A stretch of DNA of 64,000 bases from Cherax quadricarinatus (GCF_038502225.1 NC_091372.1:5092700-5156699); one strand, 5' to 3'. Shown: positions 1 through 10,546, counted from the stretch's first letter. The notes: a model not told the origin generated them from the letters alone. Program-made: numbers and translations.

Positions 1-125
1 CGTAACGCACTTGTACTGACCGTCCTAGTATTGAAGTCAGCCGGGACGAACATACCATGTGTTCCATCAACACTTGTTCTTCACCTGTTTGGAACCGCAG
101 CACCTTCAGTCGCTCCCTCCTCCAT

Positions 126-240
126 CACTCGCTCCACCACTCCCTCCCTCCAGCACTCGCTCCACCACTCCCTCCTCCAGCACTCGCTCCACCACTCCCT
201 CCTCCAGCACTCGCTCTATCAACACCCTCCTCCACCCCTC
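126..240. repeat. 27-bp minisatellite, about 3-4 copies
   Basis: Units begin CACTCGCTCCACCACTCCCT and repeat at 126, 154 and 181; the first unit is 28 bp and a decayed fourth starts at 208. Short open frames across it (Ser/Leu/His-rich peptides) exist only because the unit lacks stops. I do not read a gene here. Confidence 0.85.
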
Positions 241-789
241 ACTTAAAACTCACACCCGTACCCCCACTCAATTTCTGTGTTAGTAGAAATCAAGGACCGA
301 CACGTTTTTTTAATCAATGTTTGCTAAACCAATTTGTGGGTATCAATAATCCAGGTTTACGCCACACTCTTACCTCCACTCACACCAGTATATTCAACTC
401 GTATATCTACTTTTCCAAACTCACAACCTTAATTACCCGAGTAAATTGTCCAATTCCCTAAAAAAATTATTCAACATGTGTTCTTCCGTATTAGGAAGGT
501 CTTGGGCAGAGTGGAGACCACACCCTGAGGAAGCATCAGTGAGGCGGCAGCAAGACGACACTGTCAACACAAGCCAAACAAAAATAATTCTTTAATTGCA
601 GCTCCAGGAGTCACCTCTACGCCACTCGCCTATAACCTCACCTCTCATTCACCCTTTATCTCTCCCTCTTTACCTCCACCTTCACCCTTTACTCTTGGCT
701 CTCCTACATTTCTAAGTCAATCTTTAATAACAAAGGTTTGACAGTCACGGAGAGGTGAAGCTCTCATATGAAACTCCGTGCCATGGTAG

Positions 790-792
<3 letters not shown>
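241..792. other. Unassigned non-coding stretch
   Basis: Mixed-composition sequence without a credible open frame or recognisable repeat. The part from about 600 to 720 is pyrimidine-rich on the plus strand. Confidence 0.5.
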
Positions 793-852
<60 letters not shown>

Positions 853-1105
853 GTGTGTGTGTGTGTAGTGTGTGTGTGTGTAGTGTGTGTGTGTGTGTAG
901 TGTGTGTGTGTGTGTAGTGTGTGTGTGTGTAGTGTGTGTGTGTGTAGTGTGTGTGTGTAGTGTGTGTGTGTATAGTATGTGTGTAGTGTGTGTGTGTGTG
1001 TGTGTGTAGTGTGTGTGTAGTGTGTGTGTAGTGTGTGTGTAGTGTGTGTGTGTGTATGTGTGTGTATGTGTGTGTAGTGTGTGTATGTATGTGTGTGTGT
1101 GTGTG

Positions 1106-1148
<43 letters not shown>

Positions 1149-1514
1149 GTGTGTGTAGGGTGTGTGCGCGTAGTGTGTGTGCGCGTAGTGTGTGTGTGTG
1201 TAGTGTGTGTGTGTGTTGTGTGTGTGTGTGTGTGTGTTTGTGTGTGTGTAGTGTGTGCAGTGTGTAGTGTGTGTAGTGTGTGTGTGTGTAGTGTGTGTGT
1301 GTGTAGTGTGTGTGTGTGTAGTGTGTGTGTGTGTAGTGTGTGTGTGCGTAGTGTGTGCGCGTAGTGTGTGTGTGCGTAGTGTGTGTGCGTAGTGTGTGTG
1401 CGTAGTGTGTGTGTGTGTGTGTAGTGTGTGCGTAGTGTGTGTGCGTAGTGTGTGTGTGTGTGTAGTGTGTGTGTGTGTAGTGTGTGTGTAGTGTGTGTGT
1501 AGTGTGTGTGTGTG

Positions 1515-1551
<37 letters not shown>

Positions 1552-1626
1552 TGTGTGTAGTGTGTGTGTAGTGTGTGTGTAGTGTGTGTGTGTGTAGTGT
1601 GTGTGTGTGTAGTGTGTGTGTGTGTG
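793..1626. repeat. TG/CA microsatellite with TAGTG interruptions
   Basis: A pure TG run (793-848) is followed by about 780 bp of TG runs punctuated by TAGTG, with some GCGC variants around 1166-1450. The open frames here (Thr-His on minus, Cys-Val on plus) are artefacts of the dinucleotide. The array directly abuts the 3' end of a LINE-C fragment at 1627. Confidence 0.97.
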
Positions 1627-2348
1627 TACTCACCTATTTGTACTCACCTATTTGTGGTTGCAGGGGTCGACTCATAGCTCCTGGCCCCGCCTCTTCACTG
1701 ATTGCTACTAGGTCCTCTCTCTCCCTGCTCCATGAGCTTTATCATACCTCGCCTTAAAACTATGTATGGTTCCCGCCTCCACTACTTCACTTTCTAGACT
1801 ATTCCACGACTTGACTACTCTATGACTGAAGAAATACTTCCTAACATCCCTTTGATTCATCTGAGTCTTCAACTTCCAATTGTGACCTCTTGTGTATGTG
1901 TCCCATCTCTGGAACATCCTGTCTTTGTCCACCGTGTCTATTCCGCGCAGTATTTTATATGTCGTTATCATGTCTCCCCTGACCCTCCTGGCCTCCAGTG
2001 TCGTCAGGCCGATTTCCCTCAACCTTTCTTCGTACGACAATCCCCGTAGCTCTGGGACTAGTCTTGTTGCAAACCTTTGCACTTTCTCTAATTTCTTGAC
2101 GTGCTTGACTAGGTGTGGATTCCAAACTGGTGCTGCATACTCCAGTATGGGCCTGACGTAAATGGTATACAGTGTCTTGAACGACTCCTTATTGAGGTAT
2201 CGGAACGCTATCCGTAGGTTTGCCAGGCGCCCGTATTCTGCAGCAGTTATCTGATTTATGTGCGCCTCAGGAGATATGCTCGGTGTTATACTCACCCCCA
2301 GATCTTTTTCCTTGAGTGAGGTTTGCAGTCTTTGGCCATCTAAATTAT

Positions 2349-2349
<1 letters not shown>
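1627..2349 (-). mobile_element. CR1/L2-like non-LTR retrotransposon (LINE-C), 5'-truncated, 3' end at 1627
   Basis: On the minus strand this holds the C-terminal part of a reverse-transcriptase ORF (1708-2349) followed by a short 3' UTR. The terminal 14 bp, TACTCACCTATTTG on plus, occur twice in tandem (1627-1640 and 1641-1654), in keeping with the short tandem 3' repeats known for CR1/L2-type elements. Both edges meet TG repeats. The core also contains GGTTGCAGGGGTCGA and CTCCTGGCCCCGCCTCTTCA, shared with shorter copies at 10311, 19604, 32028, 38376 and 48379. The clade assignment comes from recalled family resemblance, not from a search. Confidence 0.8.
1708..2349 (-). pseudogene. C-terminal fragment of a non-LTR reverse transcriptase
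   Basis: About 213 residues remain open to a natural stop. Visible family features in order are SPEAHINQITAA, TLYTIYVRPILEYAAPVWNP, KVQRFATRLVPELRGLSYEE, a RRVRGDMITTYKILRG segment, and a C-terminal RKYFFSHRVVKSWN block. This is the region downstream of the palm (thumb and tail) in CR1/L2-type LINE proteins. The endonuclease, fingers and catalytic YxDD region are absent. Upstream the frame runs into the TG array and encodes only Thr-His, so this is a dead fragment and not a fusion protein. A paralogous fragment lies at 19785-20358. Confidence 0.85.
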
Positions 2350-2411
<62 letters not shown>

Positions 2412-3350
2412 TGTGTGTGTAGTGTGTGTGTGTAGTGTGTGTGTGTAGTGTGTGTAGTGTGTGTGTGTGTGTGTGTGTGTAGTGTGTGTGTGTGTAGTGT
2501 GTGTGTGTGTAGTGTGTGTGTAGTGTGTGTAGTGTGTGTGTGTGTGTGTAGTGTGTGTGTGTAGTGTGTAGTGTGTGTAGTGTGTAGTGTGTGTAGTGTG
2601 TGTGTGTGTAGTGTGTGTGTGTGTAGTGGTGTAGTGTGTGTGTAGTGTGTGTGTAGTGTGTGTGTGTGTGTGTAGTGTGTGTGTGCGTAGTGTGTGTGTA
2701 GTGTGTGTGTGTGTAGTGTGTGTGTGTGTAGTGTGTGTGTGTAGTGTGTGTGTGTGTGTAGTGTGTGTGTGTAGTGTGTGTGTGTAGTGTGTGTGTGGTG
2801 TGTGTGTGTGTGTGTAGTGTGTGTGTGTGTAGTGTGTGTGTGTAGTGTGTGTGTGTTGTGTGTGTGTGTGTGTGTGTGTGTGTAGTGTGTGTGTGTAGTG
2901 TGTGTGTGTAGTGTGTGTGTGTAGTGTGTGTGTGTAGTGTGTGTGTGTAGTGTGTGTGTGTGTGTAGTGTGTGTGTGTGTGTAGTGTGTGTGTGTGTGTG
3001 TAGTGTGTGTGTGTGTGGTGTGTGTGTGGTGTGTGTGTGGTGTGTGTGTGGTGTGTGTGTGTGGTGTGTGTGTGTGTGTGTGGTGTGTGTGTGTGTGTGT
3101 GGTGTGTGTGGTGTGTGTGGTGTGTGTGGTGTGTGTGTGTGTGGTGTGTGTGTGTGTGGTGTGTGTGTGTGGTGTGTGTGTGTGTGTGGTGTGTGTGTGT
3201 GGTGTGTGTGTGGTGTGTGTGTGTGTGTGGTGTGTGTGTGTGGTGTGTGTGTGTGTGGTGTGTGTGTGTGTGGTGTGTGTGTGTGTGGTGTGTGTGTGTG
3301 TGGTGTGTGTGTGTGGTGTGTGTGTGTGGTGTGTGTGTGTGGTGTGTGTG
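2350..3350. repeat. TG/CA microsatellite with TAGTG then TGGTG variant domains
   Basis: A pure TG run (2350-2408) is followed by TG runs separated by TAGTG up to about 3003. From about 3014 to 3350 the separator changes almost completely to TGGTG. The two interruption types sit in separate blocks, which suggests independent local amplification. All long open frames across it are repeat artefacts. Confidence 0.97.
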
Positions 3351-4269
3351 TACGTACGTAAGTACGTGGTTCGCGCAGAGAAGAGAGTGAGGGAGGGTAG
3401 GAAGGGGTAAAGGGAGGCACATTGACAATATTCATTACTTGTAGCATCACGTGCTAGAGGAACTGTCCTTCCTTTCCTGCCGATATATCCAATGACTGCA
3501 AGAACCACCATCACCACCACTTATAACGGGCACATTCCAGGCAGCAGAAGGTAAGAACTTGTAAGAAACAAATTACGCAGACAAGCATCACTTGCGCGAG
3601 AGCCCAGAGTTAGCCAGCTTTTATATCCCGCATCTCGAACGTAGATTCGAGTCCTTATGACTTTCTGTTCAAGGAATTGCAAAATGTGAGCGTGCACGAA
3701 GACCCGAGACACATCATAATGATGAGCAGCAGCAGGGTCAACTGTGATGCAGCTTCTCACAACCCCTCCCCCCCCAGGGAACTAAAACAGGAATTAAAAG
3801 TGGCTTCCCCATACCATGGTTACATTTACTTTCAGGGACCATGGTTCACGCAGCCTCATCTAAGACTGCCAAGCGTAAATGGGAAAGAAAATATAACAAG
3901 AATGAAATTACGAAACACGAATTCATAAGATTGACCCATTACCTTCAGAACTCCTAAGAGAGAAAACTACAGTAACGTTGCCAGCCAGCAAAAAAAAAAA
4001 AAGGTAACATACCATGGTTTCAATCTTATACAATCATTATTATAAGCATATACAACCAAACCTTTCAGAGTGTGGCCAGTACTAGCAGCCAAGTTAGTAA
4101 TTCAACAGTACCACCCCCGAGCTGGTGTTCGCAATACCGCGACATGCGTGCCTTCACACAGCCATGCCACAAACTGGTTTCGTAGAAGCAACCTGAGCAG
4201 GAGGTCATGGAGAGAGTCACCACAGCAAGGAACTGCCATCTGCACCAGCGCACGTGCGCACGCAAACAC

Positions 4270-4272
<3 letters not shown>
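3351..4272. other. Unassigned non-coding stretch
   Basis: No array, recognisable element or credible coding frame. There is a poly-A run at about 3990-4001. The short frames are not supported by any protein-like feature. Confidence 0.5.

Positions 4273-4331
<59 letters not shown>
4273..4331. repeat. CA microsatellite
   Basis: Nearly uninterrupted CA dinucleotide of about 59 bp, preceded by CACGCAAACACGCAAA. Confidence 0.97.
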
Positions 4332-4499
4332 CATTATTCAGGCTACAATACGCTGTCTATGTAGACATTGTCATTTTCAAATAGCATAACACTGCACAAT
4401 AACCAGATCGTCGGGGCAAAAATCCTAAAATTCCACGTCGCCACTACAAAGTTCACTACCACATGTACTCTGAGGTACTCGGAGAGTACGACTCCACTT

Positions 4500-4730
4500 T
4501 CTACCAGCAGGTATAAGGTTACAGGAACAACGTTAAAAGTCTTTAAGAGGATGTTGTTTAAGTCAGAGAAGGATGTGGTGGATCACACAGGCTGTGTGGG
4601 AGTGCGAGCTGTTTATACCTTTGAGGAAATGTACCTCTGAAGAGTATCGAGAGTTTCACTACTCTCGGAGCCCGGCCATGGGCCAGGCTCGTGATTCAAG
4701 CAACAGCCTCATTAACCAGGCGGTTAATGG
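4500..4730. mobile_element. LINE-B tail fragments in opposite orientations
   Basis: From 4537 to 4640 the plus strand resembles the end of a LINE-B ORF (a VFKR start, then a decayed PGC-like block). From about 4645 to 4730 the opposite orientation follows, with GAGCCCGGCCATGGGCCAGG and AACCAGGCGGTTAATGG. The arrangement looks like two nested or joined 3' tails. The plus part is strongly decayed. Confidence 0.45.
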
Positions 4731-5040
4731 GTAAGCTTGGCCTCCTCTGGCCGCTGCTATAGTAGAACTCTGGAAACGGGTTACAGGCATTCTAAAGGTT
4801 TTACTCTTGCACTCTTGGCCAAACTAAAGTCTCCCTGGTCACCATCTGCCATAAATGTGTTCTATCAACTATAGTCGGGCTGAAAATACTGGAAATGAGA
4901 TACTGGAAAAATAATTTTATTTTTAGCAAAACTGGATACACCATCAGTGTGCTGCTACCTTATTCTATATGATAGTCAGACAGTACGAACACAAGCTATC
5001 TGTATTTCCCTGATATATTTCATCATGCAGGATGAGTTAC

Positions 5041-5150
5041 GTACGAGCCTGGCCCATGGCCGGGCTCAGAGTAGATAAACTCTTCAACTGTATGAGGTAA
5101 TACTTATGTCTGGTTGACCGGGCAAGCACCAGCCCAGACAGGATAGTTTG
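5041..5150. mobile_element. Scrambled LINE-B tail pieces
   Basis: ACGAGCCTGGCCCATGGCCG (from 5041, plus orientation) and GTTGACCGGGCAAGCACCAG (from about 5114) are the two halves of the LINE-B 3' tail, in reversed order and separated by unrelated sequence. Confidence 0.5.
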
Positions 5151-5214
5151 CATAGTGTTAAAATCCGTCAGCCTGAGCTGCAAGAGACAAAAACGTGAAA
5201 ATTGGGTAAGAGAA

Positions 5215-5460
5215 TAGCTGGAAGGGCAGGGAAGTACATGAGGAAAAAAAAGTATGGAGAGAAAGATAAGCGAGATGATAAAAGGAACGTGGGAAGAGGC
5301 AGGGAGGTGCGGGAGTAAGAAAGAGAAACAAGGAGGAGGAATAAAGACGTGTGGGAAGCGAGGAAATGGAGAGAGTAGAGAAGGGGGAGAGAGAAGCATC
5401 AAGGGTGAGGGGGTAGAAGGGGGGACGGGGAGGCTGAGAGAAGCCAGACGGCAGGGCGCC
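5215..5460. repeat. Purine-rich (GA) low-complexity tract
   Basis: The plus strand is mostly A and G over about 250 bp without a strict period. Frames on both strands (Lys/Glu/Arg-rich or Ser/Pro/Phe-rich) are compositional artefacts. Confidence 0.7.
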
Positions 5461-5500
5461 AGACGGGACCTTCCCGCTCATCGTACACACCACCAACCAT

Positions 5501-5610
5501 CATTACTATCACCACACGTCTCTATCACCATCATTACTATCACCACACGTCTCTATCACCATCATTACTATCATCACACGTCTCTATCACCATCATTACT
5601 ATCACACGTC
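5501..5610. repeat. 31-bp minisatellite, about 3.5 copies
   Basis: Units beginning CATTACTATCACCACACGTC start at 5501, 5532, 5563 and 5594. The last is shortened and diverged. Confidence 0.9.
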
Positions 5611-5702
5611 ACTATCGTCAAACATTTACAGGACGATTTAAAGGGACATGTCGCTATCTATTTATAAAACTGAAACGATTACCAATATCCTCATACTGAT
5701 TA

Positions 5703-5812
5703 TAACATAAGAAAGAGGGAACACTAGCAAGCCGACTGGCCCATGGGAGGCAGGTCCAAGTCTCCTACTGGCTTAAGCCAATGACCCAACCTAGTCAACA
5801 TCTCATAAAATA
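5703..5812 (+). mobile_element. Dispersed repeat family D
   Basis: Contains GGAACACTAGCAAGCCGACT, GGCAGGTCCAAGTCTCCTAC and CTTAAGCCAATGACCCAACC. Related copies lie at 51560-51615 and 52430-52510 (plus) and at 51810-51925 (minus). It directly precedes a LINE-B tail here and again near 51.6 kb, so it may be internal sequence of that element. Identity unknown. Confidence 0.5.
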
Positions 5813-5814
5813 TC

Positions 5815-5990
5815 AGAAACGCGGCTAGTACAAGAGGAAACTGGACAAGCATCTACACCAGGTGCCAGATCAACAAGGCTATGTGGGGCAGCGGGCATCC
5901 AGCAGCAAGAACCTGGTTGATCAGGGAAACGCCAGACGAGCCTGGCCCATGACCGGGCTCCGAGAGTAGTGAGACACTAATCAAAGGTAT
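5815..5990 (+). mobile_element. LINE-B 3' tail
   Basis: Reads as the end of a LINE ORF: AGAGGAAACTGGACAAGCAT (KLDKHL-type), then a PDQ...GYVGQRAS-like block, then GACGAGCCTGGCCCATGACC and CGGGCTCCGAGAGTAG. Frameshifts are present. Confidence 0.65.
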
Positions 5991-6247
5991 ACATCAATGA
6001 TAAATCATTCAACAGTGATAAAACATACATGAATTACAAATTTATGGTGACCTGCATTCATTCTTCCATTATACACTACTTGACGATGTAATCGTTGTCT
6101 AACTTGTAAATATCCGTCAATGTAGGTTAATATAGTCTCCGAGACCTTGTTATATTCCGTATATCACGAAAAAACTATATGCATTAGTAAATCCAGGGGA
6201 TTAATAATTCAAGACAGCCAAGGGTGGCTTATTTCAATTGGGGTTCT

Positions 6248-6410
6248 TACCTGGAGGGAGTTCCAGGGGTCAACGCCCCCGCGGCCTGGTACATGATCAG
6301 GCCTCACGGTAGATCAGGGTCTGATCAACCAGGTTGTTGCTGCGGGCCGCATGCCCGGCTGGTCAGGCAATGACTTTAGGTACCTGTCCAGTTCCTTTAG
6401 GGCCTTTTCC
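6248..6410 (-). mobile_element. LINE-A 3' tail
   Basis: Read on minus, it contains a GAACTGGACAGGTACCTAAA (ELDRYLK) block, a CCGGGCATG...GCAGCAACAACCTGGTTGAT block and GCCGCGGGGGCGTTGACC, and it ends at CTCCAGGTA (6248). This is the same terminus as in five other LINE-A copies in the window. Confidence 0.7.
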
Positions 6411-6421
6411 AAGATGTGATC

Positions 6422-6545
6422 AAGAGACGACTAACTCCCAGGTATCCATTTCCTGCTACGTCAACAGGGGCAGCAGAGGCTAGGAGACTTAGTCATACAA
6501 CCCGCCTCGCTCGGGAGTGACCTCGGATCCTAAGGTTGGGAGCGG
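6422..6545 (-). mobile_element. Possible tRNA-derived SINE fragment
   Basis: On minus, CCCCTGTTGACGTAGCAGG and ATACCTGGGAGTTAGTCG match the body of the SINEs at 16985 and 48132 (CTGTTCACC...GTACCTGGGTGTTA). A B-box-like block (GAGGTCACTCCC) is weak and no clear A box is visible. Confidence 0.45.
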
Positions 6546-6877
6546 AACGAATGAACCGACTGTTGTCATGAGGAACTGGAGGCTCACCTTCACTGTGGGG
6601 TGAAGAGTTGGTGTCCAGTTGTCTAGGCCACACTAGCTGTCATACTTCCGACCATGCAAAATTTGTACCCCAACTCGCAGACTCTTACTAACTAGGATCA
6701 TACTAGTTATTCTGCTCTACACAACCAAGTAATCAAACTGACCTTTAATACCAAACAGGCATAAGGCTCTTTCCATTCTTATATTTTAATCATGGCTTCT
6801 AATAACATTCTCTCTGTTCTAATGAGTACAGTTCGAGGGACTTGAAGCTTTCTCAATAATTTAGGTGGATGACTGAC

Positions 6878-7000
6878 TGGTCAACCAGGCTGTTGCCGTT
6901 GATGGCTCGCTGGCCCACATATCCATCACAGCCTGGGTGATCTAATACTTGGCGGAGGTGCTGATCTAGTTTTCTATTGAAGATTTCTACACGTTTTGTA
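6878..7000 (-). mobile_element. LINE-B 3' tail fragment
   Basis: The plus strand carries GTCAACCAGGCTGTTGCCGT, CCCACATATCCATCACAGCC and GGAGGTGCTGATCTAGTTTT, the reverse complement of the LINE-B ORF end. Confidence 0.65.
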
Positions 7001-7140
7001 CCAATTAACTTATTTATCATTTACTAATACCACTGCTAGTAAATTAAGTTAATTTTACCAACTTGGAGTTTTTGCATGCAGTCCGGCGAGTGTGATGACC
7101 TTGCAGGCTTAAGAGGATGATGCTGCAGTCACAATTAACA

Positions 7141-7210
7141 GCAGTGTTGGCCACGGTGTTGGCCACGGTGTTGGCCACGGTGTTGGCCACGGTGTTGGCC
7201 ACAGTGGTGG
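7141..7210. repeat. 12-bp minisatellite, about 5 copies
   Basis: GTTGGCCACGGT is repeated, with the last copies diverged. The period is a multiple of three, so both strands stay open (Val-Leu-Ala-Thr on plus, Thr-Val-Ala-Asn on minus). The enclosing frames are only 65-84 residues and show no other protein feature. Confidence 0.9.
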
Positions 7211-8775
7211 CCACGGGAGACACCATGGAGATCGGGGGTGAAGCGTCAGAATGTAGGTCATGTTGGACTTCTACTCTCTTCTCTTCCCCGAAGTACACAA
7301 ATAATCCTGTGTAAATCTCGAGTGAGGTTGGTAGTCAAAGTATCTTGAAAACTCTTAATAGGTGCAGGTGTTTTGTTGCTGTTGTTCTTCCTTCACTCAA
7401 CATTATAAGCTAACAGAGTCAATTTGTGTTTGCTAGTTACTATTGAAGGTATCCGCTAAAAGTATTATGTTCTAGCTTCTGCCCATCTTTGAACTTCCTT
7501 GTAGGAGCAAGGAGACAAAGGGACGGAGAATAAAAGGAATAATGGGATAAACTCAATAAAATAAAGTATTAAAGTGACATTCTCAGGTGGCTAGACGGCA
7601 GTGCAGGTGCAGGGGAGGTGGGGGTGCCAACATGTGTCACTTTCTTTCTTCGTACCACATATCTGCTCTCAAAACAATAAAGCAGGCTTGCACGTCCGCT
7701 GCTCTTCAGTGTAAGAGCAAGTGGCTTGTGACGTCTCCTGACATAGCAATTCTCTGGTAAAACTCAACAGACCGTAACTTACGGAGAGCTCTGGCCCCCT
7801 GCAGGGACATCCTTGAATCACGATTCTTACCACACAACCAACAACATTAACATTACTAAACAAACACAAAGTAAAAAGCCGTTTGTACTTCGCTTAAACC
7901 CTAATAAAAAATAGAGAATTATTGAGCAGCACAGGGTGGAGGAGAGGCTGTAACAGTGACTAACACTCCAGGGGGGTGGATAACACACCTATCAATAATA
8001 CAGCCACCACCACCACCAAAGCACCACATGCAACGTTGATCCCAATAATTATCTACCCACCTAATTCTCTTCACCAACACTCAGTACCTCCTTCAAGCTG
8101 ACAGCTACTTCCCTTACAATACCACCTTCAGAGCAACAACATAGGGAAACACACATCATCCTCAGTGGTCCATCAGAGATAATGAAACTTTCCTACCAAG
8201 ATGTTTTAATGAGTTTCAGAATGGTAATGGTAAGTTTCTTTACTGCAGTGATAACCTCATGTTTGAGACGAGGATGGTCTGCAGGCTAGGCTCTCACACA
8301 ACACTGGCAACCAACCATCCGTGAATATGTATACTACCAATGCCACCCGCTATAAGAAAATTTAAACCATGACCTTTACCTTTTCTGAAGCAGTGATGTC
8401 ATCCGCGCACACCCATCATACCTGCTTCACACTACCACCATTTGGACAATAAATTTAGACAACGCTTCGGTTCCTTTTGGACCATTATCACGCATCTAAA
8501 ATGTCATGTGAACTGTTTCAGCTTTATAACATTCTTCAAATCATACTTGTTTCCACCAATAATCATATATGCAGTGCCTGCACCAACCCACAATATCCCC
8601 TCGAATCCAACTGCATTACTCTCAACTACAACTTGCACCAACCCTCACCACTAACAACCAAAAAACCGGCCCAAACACCATCGCAAATATAATTTCTTGT
8701 GTACTTACAACTATGGATGGTGGTAGCTAAAGTTACTAAATTCCCAACAAAGGATTCATGTGGATGATTAACTGG
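7211..8775. other. Unassigned non-coding stretch
   Basis: About 1.5 kb of mixed, partly AT-rich sequence without a recognised element or array. Small open frames (66-71 residues) lack any supporting feature. Confidence 0.5.
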
Positions 8776-8843
8776 TCTGTATATTTCGATCCCCTTCTGG
8801 GATCCTCTTCAGCAGCGCCCAGAAGGGGATCGAAATATACAGA
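8776..8843. repeat. Perfect inverted repeat, 26-bp arms, 16-nt loop
   Basis: The left arm (8776-8801) includes ATATTTCGATCCCCTTCTGG and the right arm (8818-8843) is its exact reverse complement. The 16 nt between them include CTCTTCAGCAG. The arms could form a very stable hairpin or cruciform. No flanking element could be assigned. Confidence 0.95.
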
Positions 8844-9124
8844 ACAATTGATTTTCTGAGTGTGTCTTCATGTGGGTTATTACTGAATAGTGACAAGTGT
8901 TCATTACACTTTAGTTATCCATACATATATACTATGCAACTTATTACCAGTTAAGACAGAATCATCCCCGGCGGTACTAACGCAGCTCTAACACTAAGTG
9001 ACAGGCCCACACTGCTGAGATTAGTGTCACCATTAACAATTCTACTTATGATACCATCATAGGAGATTAATTTTGCTAATGTCAGATGTTCTTAAAGCAG
9101 CTGTGTCATCCGTCAGGTTCTGCG

Positions 9125-9283
9125 GGAGGAAGGGGTGATGGGGGTTACACTGGAATACGACCACAACACATCAAAGAGATGTTTAATCCAGTGCTTTGTA
9201 CAGCCGCAAAGATTCTCCTTTCGGAGGTAAGAATATTCATCTACAAGTGTCTTGCTGGGTTGATACCCGAGGAAACTAAATAG
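9125..9283 (+). pseudogene. Possible reverse-transcriptase finger-region relic
   Basis: The frame reads GYTGIRPQHIKEMF, then KILLSEVRIFIYKCLAGLIP and a stop. The GxRPQHxK...CLAG.IPEE layout resembles the segment before the palm of some invertebrate LINE reverse transcriptases (established only by recall). It is short, and what follows is a LINE-A tail. It could be chance. Confidence 0.35.
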
Positions 9284-9296
9284 TTCTTTGGTGCAT

Positions 9297-9370
9297 CATC
9301 CTGATCCACCGGGAGGCCTGGTCATGGACCGGGCCGGGGGGGCGTTCACCCCCGAAGCCCCCTCCAGGTA
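9297..9370 (+). mobile_element. LINE-A 3' end (last ~75 bp)
   Basis: GATCCACCGGGAGGCCTGGT, CATGGACCGGGCCGGGGGG and the terminus CTCCAGGTA match the other LINE-A copies. Confidence 0.7.
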
Positions 9371-10310
9371 TACTCCAAGTATCATTGTGCGTCTTGAAAA
9401 AGGAAGACTGGGGAATGAGGTTCACTGCCGTTAGTAGCGCCCTTCGTCGTCGTTGTTCACTGTTGGTGGTCATACAGCACCTGGGAACGGGAGGCATTCA
9501 AGTTCAATCCAAGGAAGGGTAGTACAAGTCCAATTCCTTGGATCAAGGGCACTTCACCGGCCTCAAGATACCCGACAATGCCACAGGAAAGGACAGAGCT
9601 CGACTCCTAGTGGGAAGGCACCATATGCTGAAGATTTCCACTTGCTTATCTATAATTCCTCCTTGAGCACTCACCTCGACCCTCTGACCATTCTTCGCCC
9701 AGCAGCCTCCACTAGTGTATGGCAGTGCAGAATAATTTAGGTTCCATGGTCTTATCTACCATAGGTCAGAAAAAGAGCATGCAAGACATGAAGAGGTCAA
9801 TGATATTGTCACGCGAAGCCTCACCACAGCCTGATACTTATCAAAACAGGAAACCTAGCTAACCAGACCCGACGGCAGTCAGAAGTGACCCTATAGTCAT
9901 GCCTTCCTGGAAAGACGCTAAGTTGTAGCATGGATCTACACTTGTCTTCAGTGGCTAATCTATCTCCGATATGTCGGAGCTGAAGGTGGTGGTGCCGCCA
10001 GTTTCAAGAAGACCCAGAAGACGCACAAATACAGGGACCTGGCAACATGTGCATACTCTCAGTTTCTGCCAGACAGGGGACAAACGTCGCCTTTCTTTTC
10101 CAGACACAGTGTTGCGATCCAGAGAGGAAATGCCTACAACATCCTGGATACAGCCTACCTCTGAGCAGCTGCATAAAGTTTTCGAAATACAGGTTTTATG
10201 AGCTCGTGCAAGTTATTCTCATTCTCTATGTATCTTAAAAACAACCAATATCTCTATGCATATACTATATACACACACGAGTGCTGGGATTTTTCTCCCG
10301 TGTTGGTATG
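9371..10310. other. Unassigned stretch with one short dispersed-repeat segment
   Basis: AATCCAAGGAAGGGTAGTAC and AATTCCTTGGATCAAGGGC (about 9511-9551) form a loose inverted pair resembling the tandem GTTCCTTGA block at 50742. Otherwise nothing is recognised. A 95-residue frame at 9453-9740 has no protein-like signature. Confidence 0.4.
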
Positions 10311-10369
10311 TACTCACCTAGTTGAGGTTGCAGGGGTCGATTCCTAGCTCCTGGCCCCGCCTCTTCACT
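10311..10369 (-). mobile_element. LINE-C 3' end fragment
   Basis: Plus-strand text starts TACTCACCTAGTTGAGGTTG and ends CTCCTGGCCCCGCCTCTTCA. It is the last ~59 bp of LINE-C, truncated on its 5' side exactly where a TG repeat begins. Confidence 0.8.

Positions 10370-10396
<27 letters not shown>
10370..10396. repeat. TG microsatellite
   Basis: About 13 TG units, directly adjoining the truncated end of the LINE-C fragment. Confidence 0.95.
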
Positions 10397-10401
<5 letters not shown>

Positions 10402-10402
10402 G

Positions 10403-10492
10403 AGAGGGGGCAGAGAGAGGGGCAGAGAGGGGGCAGAGAGAGAGAGGGGGCGAGAGAGAGAGGGGGCAGAGGTAGAGAGAAAGAGAAAGAGA

Positions 10493-10546
<54 letters not shown>
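10403..10546. repeat. GA-rich compound microsatellite
   Basis: Starts with GAGAGGGGGCAGAGAGAGG-type units, passes through GAAAGA units and ends in a pure GA run (about 10500-10546). Confidence 0.95.

Noticed and set aside
1708..3450. 580-residue minus frame as a fusion of a Thr-His-rich protein with a reverse transcriptase
   Set aside because: The N-terminal part is translated CA repeat; only the 5'-truncated LINE-C tail is protein-derived.
7044..7298. 84-residue minus frame with a TVAN repeat
   Set aside because: Generated by a 12-bp tandem repeat; the opposite strand is equally open.
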